From NCBI GenBank assembly GCA_964304625.1, contig OZ199840.1:2666001-2730000 (forward strand): a stretch of DNA of 64,000 nucleotides, given 5' to 3'. Source of the stretch: Kudoa neothunni (Eukaryota; Cnidaria). The position numbers and the translations under genes were made by a program. Below are positions 37,656-49,600 of the stretch, piece after piece. The number at the start of each line of letters is the position of its first letter. Position 1 is the stretch's first letter. Below the pieces are notes generated by a model. The model did no database searches and had not been told where the DNA came from. It saw only the letters and a program-made list of their open reading frames with translations.

Positions 37656-38708
37656 CCCTCTAATGATCCCAAAAACTATGGACGTGTAATGGACTTTGGG
37701 GGAAATTTTACCCCACATTTTTTTTGAATTACAACACTTTAAAAAATCCTTTAATCTATATTGTAGAATAATTTTGAATTCCTATGGATGAAACATTGGC
37801 AAATGCATATTAAATTTTGACGTAATCCATGTGATAATTGGCTTCGTTTACGATCCGTCTTATGTCGGTACACATCGATATTTCCTTAAATAAGTAATAG
37901 CGTAAATGCAGCGGAATTAAACGTGTTGCGCCAGTCGAAATGTTAAAATAAAACATAAGAAGAATTCTTGAAAGTTATGAAAGGCTAAACCAGTTATTAA
38001 ATGTGTGATATGGATGATAAAATCTAGAACAATTTTCACCTCACAATATTCACGTTACTCGCTTTACATTAAGAAGTTCCTGTTGGGAAGAATAAACGAT
38101 GCCGAAACCTATTTTTATTGTTTTTTTTGTGGAATTTGTTGTCAACAATGTTTTATATAATTGTTCAGCGATTTCTTTAAACAAATCCCGCACGTTGATT
38201 TATTGGAAACATATTATACCAACATATACTTTTCATGGGAAACAAAAATGATGCCACAATGGGCTCGATTCGGTGGTGATTGGAGACATGGTTGTATCTC
38301 TGTTTCCCCCTAATGTCCCTACGAAGGTCAATTTTTTCAACAATTTTCATAAACAAAATTCATCAATGAAATCACTAGAATCACTAGAATCACACATCAC
38401 CATATAATTTGCGCGTGTGATTTAATTAATCTATCTAAAATTTCCTTACTGTCTACAAAAACTACTCATAGGAATTTCATTATATTTAAATTAGAAATTG
38501 TTTACTTTTTTGAAATATTTTTAATCAGAAAAAACATGGGTCAAAATTAAACCCTAAATCTATTACAAGATAAAATAAAAATTAAACCAATGAAAAAATT
38601 TTCTTAGAAGAATAACTGGAGTCCAATAGGTATGGGTTCGCTGTATAAAAAGGTATACCATTAATAAAATCGTCGTGGGGTAAAATTTACCCCCAAACCA
38701 TTAGAGGA
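37656..38708. mobile_element. Non-autonomous piggyBac-family element
   Basis: Flanked by TTAA (37652-37655 and 38709-38712). The ends are CCCTCTAATGATCCC and, reverse-complemented on the right, TCCTCTAATGGTTTG. Inside both ends is an inverted subterminal motif, tttggggg followed by aaattttacccca. The 1,053-bp interior has no piggyBac coding sequence that I can recognise. The ends resemble those of the element at 33492-35272, which could be related to the autonomous source. Confidence 0.85.
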
Positions 38709-38712
38709 TTAA

Positions 38713-39323
38713 TTTACGTATAGTATTTGTTTGCAGTACCATGATTTTCGAACGATTAAGAGTGAGTTTTTACTTACGATTAAAATATTAGAAAAAAAAT
38801 CAGATCATGTTCATTATTGTTGGTCGGATAGAATGATTGATGGAGACAAACCAAAGAGAAAAATGAATATCATTATTCTTGATTAGTAACTTCGAATTCA
38901 TTTTTATATAAATTTTTTTTAAATTTGGAAATGAATTCATTAATAAATTAAATTTATATTTATAATTGTAATAATTAAAAAAAATACTTCTCGTTGTTGC
39001 AAAGTAATTGATGCGAGCGCAATTTTTACAATATATCACAAATTGTTTCTCTCCCATGTATGCCATTCAAAAAAATAGTATCTTTTTTCATATGAATTAT
39101 AAGAAATACCCCAAACTAATAAACAAATATAATGTTCCTCTAATTGTATTCCGTTTTAGGTAAACATTGTTTAATTATAAATTACAAAGTATGAAATCAT
39201 ATTATATATAATGTACATTTAAATAAATATACGCGACAAAAAATTTTCACACTCAACAAATCCACTGACATTGAATAAGTAACATATTTCAGTCACACTA
39301 TAAACGAAAGTTTAAGGATGAAA
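38713..39323. other. Intergenic region, 3' of ABCA-B
   Basis: About 610 bases with no gene supported; an 88-codon minus-strand frame (38800-39066) is low in complexity and resembles nothing. The poly(A) site of ABCA-B should lie in the upper part. Confidence 0.45.
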
Positions 39324-40609
39324 CTAACGACATTTCATAAGATTGACGAACACCTAGAATAATTTAATTAAAAGAATTATTCAAACATTTTTTACCCTTT
39401 CCAGTTTCGTTTGGCTTACAGAATAGCTTTCAATTGAGGAATTTTGAGCTACTTCGAACAGGACTTTAAATATATCACTTAGAGCACATTTTCCACTAGC
39501 AACAACAAAACGAATAGTATTCATGTGAGTATCCTATCAAATAATATATTCATTATATTTCTTTTTATATGAGTATTAAATATATATATATATAGAATGA
39601 AGGTGTCGGTAGAAAATATTCAACGAAAAGATATATACCTTTAACTCAGCAAAAGGAAGTACATTGGAGAATAAGGCCACAACATTGTTTGTCTCATTGG
39701 TTCGACACTTAACCACAACTTCGTACCCAGATCCATACTTATTATTCAGGTATTGCGGGGATCCATTACAAGCGATTTCTCCTTGTATCATAATAGAGAT
39801 GCGGTCGCATAAAATCTGGCATTCGTCCATGCTAAAAAAATTCATAAAACGAAATTATTAAATATTTAATAGATCCACTTTTTTGACCCAGATAAAATAT
39901 TAAATTACTTATGAGAAATTAGAATAACACTTGTCCCATTATTGACAAGTTGTTGAATAGCTTTCCAAACTTTTCTTCGGGCATTTGGATCCATTCCAGC
40001 TGTGGGCTCATCATAGTAGATAAGCTTGGGGTTCGCAATCTCACACAATGAAACCATAAGCTTTCTTCTATTTCCGTTACTAAGATATTTCACGATTTGA
40101 TTAGGACAACTACTCATATCATATTTTTTCATTAGATGATGACAAAGCTAAATATGTATACTATTTTCTTAATAAAATAATATAACAAATACCTGTTTTC
40201 TAACAACTCCAGAGTATCCTACCAAACGTAAAAACAATTTAATGTGTTCCGCAGGTGTGAGAAACATGTCCAAAGCATCTTTCTGCGGACAGTACGTGAA
40301 TATAACATCTCTTGAGCTATGTTAAAATTAATTTTACTGCGTAAATGAAAAAAGTTACTTTGGTTCCCAGCCTAATTCACCATATGATATAGAACCAGCA
40401 GTTGAAGAGGTTTGACCGGTTAAAATTTTGAAGACGGTTGTTTTCCCAGCTCCATTCTCTCCCAAAAGTCCAAAACACTAAAAAATTAAAATAATTAGCA
40501 AATATGTATATATATACATATATAATTTGTTTATTACTTCTCCTTTTTGCACTTGAAAAGATACCTTTTTAACGGCAGTTACATTGGTTTTAAAACACCT
40601 TGAGTATAC
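39324..40609 (-). other. ABCA-B exons 30-36: NBD2 and C-terminus, degenerate signature
   Basis: This part is open and correctly spliced throughout. Walker A is [13 protein letters not shown], the Q-loop [12 protein letters not shown], Walker [14 protein letters not shown] and the H-loop VILISHNMDECQ. The signature reads [10 protein letters not shown], with asparagine in place of the first glycine; gene A has leucine there. The C-terminus is [10 protein letters not shown] joined across a 43-nt intron to VFVNLMKCR and TAG. Confidence 0.9.
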
Positions 40610-43600
40610 CTGTACTCAATGAGAATAATTATCATTATTTTTTTTATTAAAATAGAAAAAATAAATACTTTTTTAAGATTTAAAACTTTGAGAGCAAAAT
40701 CTTGGAGATAACTAGATCTAGATTGTTGGTTCTCCCCTAAAATATCACTCACCAAATTATCATAGCTAAAATAATTACTAGATTCGCGCCTTCCTCGTAA
40801 AACTTCTGATTCACGGTTAACCTGATCGATGCGTTCCCCACAGACGGATTTTCTTCTCGTTGTCAGTATAAAATTTTCTACCAGTATCAAAGCAATTATT
40901 TCCACGGTTCCAACAACCACGAACGAAAGCATGATTTTTCCAGTGAAGGCAAATTCAAAATTTTTGTATGTTTTTATATTTAGTAGAGCTATAAATACAT
41001 TATTCCTTTTTTAAATATAATTAAAATAATTACGATATTTTTTTTTAAGATTAATGAAATAGTTATTTGATAATATTTTAATGATGGAATGAGTGAATGT
41101 GTGCTGAGGAATTAGTAGCAGCACAAAATTGATATATTCGATCTTTTCTTGATCTATCTATATTATTTAATTTAGATAAAAAAATTGACTACAATTGCAA
41201 TACTTTGATAAAAAATAATATGATATTTCCAAGGAAATTCAAAATGATGTTCCATGAGTATAACATAATATACGCATAACTAGCGGAACTGAAAAACTTC
41301 GACAAACAATACATATGAGGAATAGTCGCATATCTATGTGAGAGGTAAATAAAAGATAAAAATAAAATCCATTACGCATAGAGAATAAATAATATGGCTG
41401 TATGCAGTGAATTCCAACCAATCATTGATTCAATGCTAGTTACCTTGAACAACAACAAGGATACAGAAACGCATACCAAGAACGAGAACTAATCAATTTA
41501 TTTTCATTAAATTTTTATATTAATACGGAACAGCAATTACAAGTTCGAAAAACGCATTTCCAAAGTAGTAAACCCATGTGTTCAGTCCGTATATATTGAA
41601 GAGATGGCGTAAATTCGAATGTTGGGTTTCAACCATGAACAAACAAAAGGTAGCTATAGCAAAACTCACTCCCATACTTATGTATAGTCCGCCAGACAAA
41701 AAATTTGCTATTTGTAAGCTAATAAATCAATAATTATTTATAAAAATAAATAAATATAACTAAAGTAAATTATTTACTATTAACACATAATTATATAAAA
41801 TAATGGAATAAAAATACAATTATATATTTATATAATTGAAATAATTGCAAAATAGCATGAGACAATAACGATATGATATCCACAACGAAGTTTTTATGAA
41901 AAAATTCATGAAACTGATCTCTAAGGTTTTTCCTAGAATTCTGCATCATTCATTGGAAAATTCCATAAACAAGGTGACATTAAAATAAATTAAGTTATAC
42001 TTTTCATTTTCTCATATATCGCGGTTTCACTACTTACTTCAATGATAAACTATTACGCTTTTTCAATTATGCTTATTTGAAGTAATGAAATCCATATATT
42101 AAGTCAATTGTAATATTTCAAACATAAAACCAAATCATAATCATCATAATCTTCAGATTTGAATGAAAATCTCGATATTATTATTAAAAAAGATTAAAGT
42201 TTTAATAAAGTGCGCTATGTTAAATAATCGGATGAATAAATTATATAGACCGAATGAGATTGTTTCTCTTGAGTATGAATAGCATGACTCAACCCCCTTA
42301 CTCTGATACCCCATTTAAAAAACAATAGAAAAAATGATAAAGTTAATAATTTGCAAAGATAAACAAAAATAATAGATTAAAGCAATTTTTAAAATTATTT
42401 TAGTGATATTTTTAATAACTTCAAGCTTTCTTAAATAAAATATTAATCTGATAGAATTTATATCTTCGAAGTGAAATATTACGCTTTTAATAATATTCTA
42501 AACATTTTATTATACATATTTGTTAAAAATAATTAAAAATATGATTGACTATTACACATATATAATAAATTCATGAAAAAATTGCGTAGTGTTTTAATAG
42601 AATAAAATTAGACTATTAAGGAAAGTTTAATTTATTCGTGCCATTTAAATATAATTTTTTTTTAAAAATAAACAATATATCTTTAATGTTAAAAAATTTA
42701 AATCATAACGAATAAGGTAAAAATCGTGTTATATGCTTTGTTACAAGAGTAATTTTACTCTTTCATTATAATTAAGGAAATAAATCAATTAATTTTATAA
42801 ATATTAAAACTATAAATCTTAGTCTAAGATTAAATACTGGAAATAACTAAGCTCATCTTTCAACTAAATATGTTTAAGGAGGAAAATAAAAGAGCTTCAT
42901 AAACTTATTCACCATTGTGATGATAAATTATTATCGAAAAAATTATATATTAAAATATTAACGATAATGAGTCCAATTGTGTACTTTACAATATAATTTA
43001 TTAATTTTCGAGGAATAAAATTATATGTTTTCAAGAATTTAAGAAAAATTCATTGTTAAGTATCTATATCTATATACAGTAGGAGACGGCTCGTACGCAC
43101 TATCACTCGTGAGCACCTTCCATGATTTAATGACTTCCACAGTACTTTTATTAATTAAAATCAATCAAATAAAAACATAACAATTATAATGAATTACTGA
43201 AACCTTAATTTTTGTTTTAATTCGCTGTAAATAAGAATTAGCTTAAATTTACGACTCGTGGGCACTTGAAGATAACCAAGCAACTTCGTTCTTTGAAAGA
43301 TCAATCGGATATAGTGCATATTATGAAAGAATATCGAATGGAAAAAACAGGAAAATTAAAATTCCCAATTATTTTAACTTAAAATCTCTATTTTCCTTAA
43401 ATGAGATTTTGGGTAATAACGAATCCATTATGAAGTCTCATAAAGAAATGAAAATTACAAATAATCACAAACCATTTAAAAAATTTACTATTTATATGAA
43501 TGATGCTCTAATTTATTTGAGCAAAATGTACAAAATATTTCAGAAAATGAAATTATCAAATGTTATCTACGGTCGTAGATCTAGAAATGACGATTTACGA

Positions 43601-46600
43601 TTCAAGAAAGTCAGAGCTTTGTCAGTAAAACATTATTAACTTTTCCAAAGAAAATTCCAACCAATAAGTATACTAAAAACTTTTAGTTATATTTTATTGA
43701 GTATATTAATTAATTTTATGAAATTTATGCATATCAATATATATTACATTTATCTTGATAACTAACTCTTACTCCTATTTCTCTTGAGTACAGATAATAA
43801 GTTATTTGTTACACAACACGTCCTTAAGATATAATAATTCATTAAGAAAGTTTTCTACATGATTATATTTAAAATCGTCCAAACCTTATGATTAAATAAA
43901 AAATAATGTCGATTGTAATAAAATTGGATGTGTGAATTGCATTTATTATTTTTTTAATTTTCGTTGACACAAATCATTGGTATTATCATCGCGTTGTCTA
44001 AATGGTTTGTTTCTACAAATTAAAGTCAAGGATCGACTAGAATAATCACATTTAACCTGTAAATCATTGTTATAACAAAATTTGTTCTTATTATATACTT
44101 TTGAATATAAATGAAAACATAGTGATAAATAAGAGAGACTAAAATGTATGTTATCACATTAACATTTTGCTTTATTCGCAAACGTCACGACGGCTCAAGG
44201 GCACCTCGAACCCAATTCCCATTTTAATGCCCACGATCCGTCACCTACTGTACATGAAATACAAACTTTGGAATTGTCCGAAGATCGTGTGTTCCAATAA
44301 ACGGCGAAATTTCAAAAAAGTTACGGGACTGTTAAAAGTCTAATCTATTAGAAATAGTAGTATTAGTGCCCGAATAGAGATGGTTAACGTTTCAAAAGAA
44401 TAGAACAATTTTTAGTTGTATTTTTTTAGCGTTTCAAGTTCTCATCTAAATCAACCTTCGGGTGACCGAAAGGATTAGAACCACCAGGGGTGGTGGTTAT
44501 GGGCGATAAATCTGTGTATAAACGTTATATTGAAAACAAACACTTCTAAATTATTAAATGAAATAAAGTACATTAAAAGTTTGGAAAACATTTGTATCTC
44601 ATGATCCAATAATTTTTTGTCAATCGATTAATTTAATTGAATTAAATCATTATTATTTCGTCTAAAATCATCCGCCTCCAATCACATTATCCGTAGATAG
44701 GACTTCAAAAAATCGAGGGTTAACTTCGAGGGTATAGGAATTATCTTCTAGTTCGAAGAGATTAGGTCAATGTATTAACAAGATTGGGTGATTCGCTCAC
44801 AGCGGATGTTTTGAATCAATGTTAGGTGAAATTTTCTCATCAAAATTCGGCAGTGAATTATTTTTTTGAATAAACTATTTTATTTCTTTTAAAATATCGG
44901 CTAAACTACAGTACTGTAGTATCTGTGTACGAACTTTGGGCGGTGCCGCATATAAAATCGGAAATTAAGTCGTTTCCTACAATTCGTCCTGTTAATTCAT
45001 TCCATTTTCAAAATTTTTTTCATTTTTGTTCTTATCACAAAAAATTACATTATATAGTTAAGTTCAGATCAACAAGAATTAATTTATAAATTGGGGAAAA
45101 AATGTTAACTAGAGCACATTCGGATTCACGGAGAAAATCTATGTTGTTGATAAATACATCAAAAAAATTATTATTTCTCTTTAATTTTAACAAATTCGAA
45201 GTCTTTAATTATTCACTGAATTTTTTTTATTTGTATCTGTTAGTAATAAGTTTGTGAATGTTGAATATTGATTTTGTATTTTAAAAGCAAAATTTTCTGA
45301 TTTATTCTATTCAAAATTTGAACGAAGATGTTTCAATTTAATTATGGCGTAACTTAATGTGGTTTTTAGTTTATAATTTTGTTCGCATAATTTATTCATG
45401 ATTAAATAAATTTTATAACAATATTTGTTTCAAAATTCAAACATGAAAATTCTTAATTTATTTTATTAAGTTATATTTTTATTTATATACATTAAATAAC
45501 TAAAAAAAAATTTTCAATAATTATTTTTTAAATAAAATTAATTTTAACGTAGAGCAATCGTCAAAATTCAAAATATACGATTTTTAAATATTTTAAGTTA
45601 AATCAATTATGGATGTTAATAAGTCCAAAGATTTTTTTTATTATTCATCTCAACAATATAAAATTGATTTAAAATATAAAAATAAACATTTATTACTTAG
45701 TTTTTGAATATAACGTGAAATATTACGTCATATTTTATAATATACTTCAATCTTGTTGTGGGGTTGAATGTTTCAAGCGTTTTAACATAATATAATTAAT
45801 TTACTGAGATGTATTATCTATCAAAATGTTTGTAAAAACTAGTAACAACCACAAAACGTTGGGATCATGAAATCCCTATCCAAATCCTTAATAATCCTCA
45901 ATTCAACACATAATCACACTCGTTTTTTAAAGGCCTATCCGTAGACTGTATAGTTGTATTCCGTTGCAATGCCTCACGTATACGTCGACTTCTATTTGCT
46001 TCTCTTCGTTTCCTCAAAACCACTGATGTAACAAATAATGATGATAAGATTCATTTGTTAGTATTATAATTTTTTTAAATTTATTTTTATTAGGTTTTTT
46101 CTGTTTCTCCTTAAATATAATAGCTACATACATTATCAATTAAAATTTTGTTATGTTGCATTTATGACTTTATTTCGCGCAATAAGTTTTCGGCAGATGT
46201 TTATGCAATTAGCATAATGAAACGTTTATTATCTTAAAAAATATAATTTAAAACATTTTTATTTCAAAAATTTTGTCCTGAATTGGATATTCCCAATATC
46301 CAAGAGAAACCGGGTATTAAGGCTAATTTAAAATATTATTCGTTAAATGATAAAATTATAATAATTAATTTTAAGATAATATATTTTAAATATAAATATA
46401 CTTCATGGAAATGAAATCATCGTTTTCTTTGAGTATTATCTTTTGAATGTAACCTTTGATGGATTGGTTTTGACATTTGGCATTATTTTCAATACAATTA
46501 TGTTTTGAAAATCAAATTGTTCAAAAAGTTCAACCCCATTACAGACGAGTGGAATAGATGGTGATCGTACTGAATCTAAAATATAACTCATACATAGAAA

Positions 46601-49600
46601 CCAATGGGAAGTCTTAATATACATATGTAGATAAGTTGTTACCATAATCTTGGCCAACATTGTTGTTGAATGATATTGATAATGGTCTAAATTTTCAAAA
46701 TCGTTATTTAACATATTCTAGTTAATTTAAATGATTTTTCAATGAAATAATTAGAATTGAGTAATATTTTAATTATCAGGGAAAATAAACCTTGTTCTCT
46801 CGTATGAGGGCTGAGTTTCCATCAGATAGGAATCTACTGGGCATTTATCAACCCAAATGACACGGAAGTGATCATAAGGCTTTGACATCGAAGAAATATT
46901 GAAGGTCTTAAGGTTAGGTTTGTAGTCATTAAGATAAACTGAAGAACATTGATTTCCGTAAACTTTCTTAACCCAACAATTTTCTACTTGATTTTGGAAA
47001 ATATTCTCACCTAGAAAAAGTGTTTTTAGAATAATGAGCTAAATTGGCTAGAACCTTTTGGGAAGTAGTAATTGTTAAATGTTTTCAACAATGAGTTTAA
47101 TGACTCATTGTTGTAGTACTGTTGACCAATCACTATATTCTGAGGCCTATTTATTGACAGTGAATTGATATCGATGGGAAGTGTAGTTTCCATCCCAAAC
47201 TTTGAAGTTTTCATGTCATCCACACATGAAAGCAAAATATAAACAATTGGCAGCAATGTCAAGCAAATAATCGCTCGATAATCACGTATAAATCTCAAAC
47301 CTCTTATCTGAAAAATTGTCATAAACATCCTTAAAATATGGTTCAGTCTCTTTCGTATTCCTTCTGCCGACTTAGGATAATAATCAGGCTTGGTTAGTTT
47401 CAATGCAACGCTTTCAGAATTTTCAACATTTTCTTTATAAAGTTTGCCACCCTCGGAATACTTCATATTTTCGACAAATGGATCATCATCAGGAAAATCA
47501 GAATTATTAAACTCATTTTGGTCAAATGACTGATTGTTAACAATCGGAATATTATTATCTTGTAGACGATTCTTCAAATTAAGGAAAACATCTTCCAAGG
47601 ATGGGGCGTCTAATCCATAATCCGAAATTTGGAGAGTGTCCTTATTGAGTTGAATGTAGTCTAGCAGCTGGATAAAACTGCTGGACTTTTCAGCATCTTT
47701 TTGTAACACAACACTAATGTCGTTCTTTCCGCTCCTCATTAATTTGGAATTTGGAACAAAATTATTGATACACTCTAAAAAGTCTTGAGTCTGGGTTTCC
47801 GCCCATTCCGTAGACTAAAATATGATAGGATTAAAAATTATTTGATATTCATTCATAAGTAAGAATGAGAATGTTTAAACAATAATTTTGATCAATCCAC
47901 GATTAGGTAATACCTTGACGAAAGTGAATTTCAACCCACCACAATATGTTTTCTTCAGCTCGAATGGCGACCCATGTGCAACTATTGCACCTTGTGAAAT
48001 GATTACCACGTTGTTTCCCAAAATATCTGCCTCATCCATGAGATGAGTCGTGAGAAGAATTGTTTTATCTATGGGGGAGGTGGAGATGGAAATAATTTTT
48101 CTGTATAAAAGTACCTTCTTTAAATTCAGAGATAAGATCCCAAATGCTCCGTCTATAGTAGGGATCAATCCCAGCTGTTGGCTCGTCCAATATGATAAGT
48201 TGAGGATTTCCAATAAAAGCAATACTGACACAAAGTTTTCTTTTCATTCCTCCTGAAAGAGATTTGACTTTCTCATCTTTCTTATACGTCATACCCATCT
48301 TGTCAAGAAAGCTGTGTCCATAAATTATTTTATAAGAATCAATACAAAAAGAGAGTAAATATACAAATCTATATTCATTGATGTATCGTTGGTGGTGTCT
48401 TTTTTTCTTTAATTGTGAGTAAAAATAAAGATGCTCACCCACAGTTAACGATTCGTAAAGAATATTGAATTGGGGACAAAATCCAACATTTTTAATACGA
48501 CTTTTCCGGTTACTTCTTTACCATCAATCAATATTTTACCACTAGTTGGACGAATGCGCCCCAACATTGTTGATATTAGGGTTGACTTTCCGGCACCGTT
48601 AGGTCCAAGCAAACAAGTAACTTCATTCTGTTGCATATCAAACGAAATGTCCTTCAATACATAGTCTTCGCTATTGGAAAATTTCTAAATCATGCATAGT
48701 TACATCTATAAATTTTAAAAGTATGAGCATTATGGATACCTTGAAAATATTAACAATGTTTACAAAACCTTCTTGAGATATAGAATCGTTGGCCAATTTT
48801 ACTAGGGAGACAGGTTGGTTATAATGGACTGGATTAAGATTGATCTGTTTGGTATTATCACGCGATGGTTCACCATCACCATTGACGCCTTTATTCTAAA
48901 ATGATGATAAATATTTGTTTATCTTGTTATTCTTGATATATAAAAGTTTTTTATTATATAATATATACTATAATACATAAATTTTATAATTAATTCTTAT
49001 ATAGGTAAGATTAAAATTGAGACGAATTTCATTTCTTTTTAATATAAAGTAAGATAGAATTTGGAAAATTTAAAAAGGATACTAAGTTTGAAGAATCAAA
49101 ACCGCTCGAGGAGAATATTATTTTAACCTCAAAAATAAGTTTATTAATGTTGCATATAAAATAATTCAATTATTAAATAATAATATTAAATATTAATAAA
49201 CTTTGGATCGAATTTTCAAAAATAATTAAGCCATATAATAATGAATTTTGGATAAATTTTTATCGGTGTTAGGGCATCATTGTTTATTGTTATTTACAAT
49301 AAAAAGAATTTATAAGGCAACTTTATTAAAAACAAGTAATTTATTATAATAACGAAACTTCACAAAAATATGATCTAGATTAAAAATAATCAAGTAAAAT
49401 TAAACATAAAATCAACCAGAAATCAATTTATGTTACAACAGTGAGACAAATTAATTATCTCTCAATAAGGTAAATAAATGTGAAAATTGGAGAATATCAC
49501 ACGTCAAAACTCGTTTGGGGCATATTATTTAAAAAACTATAATTATTTCCATTATTTATACACTTTATATACTTTATAAATGGTTGATTTCATGGATCGT

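Larger units (their letters stand above)
40669..47814 (-). other. ABCA-B exons 21-29: linker, TM7, extracellular domain 2, TM8-TM12
   Basis: Exons 47055-47814, 46791-47010, 46623-46686, 46402-46575, 41541-41718, 41376-41488, 41204-41333, 41034-41157, 40669-40988. The first has [17 protein letters not shown], an acidic linker and TM7 ([14 protein letters not shown]). The membrane bundle parallels A ([29 protein letters not shown]). In exon 24 the extra base at 46503-46506 throws off the frame between LNNLIF and KHNC; the exon is 174 nt against 173 in A. The intron between exons 24 and 25 is 4.7 kb. Confidence 0.82.

Noticed and set aside
38800-39066. An 88-codon minus-strand frame 3' of ABCA-B.
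   Set aside because: Rich in asparagine, tyrosine and lysine, as chance frames in this A+T-rich DNA are, and no homology recognised.
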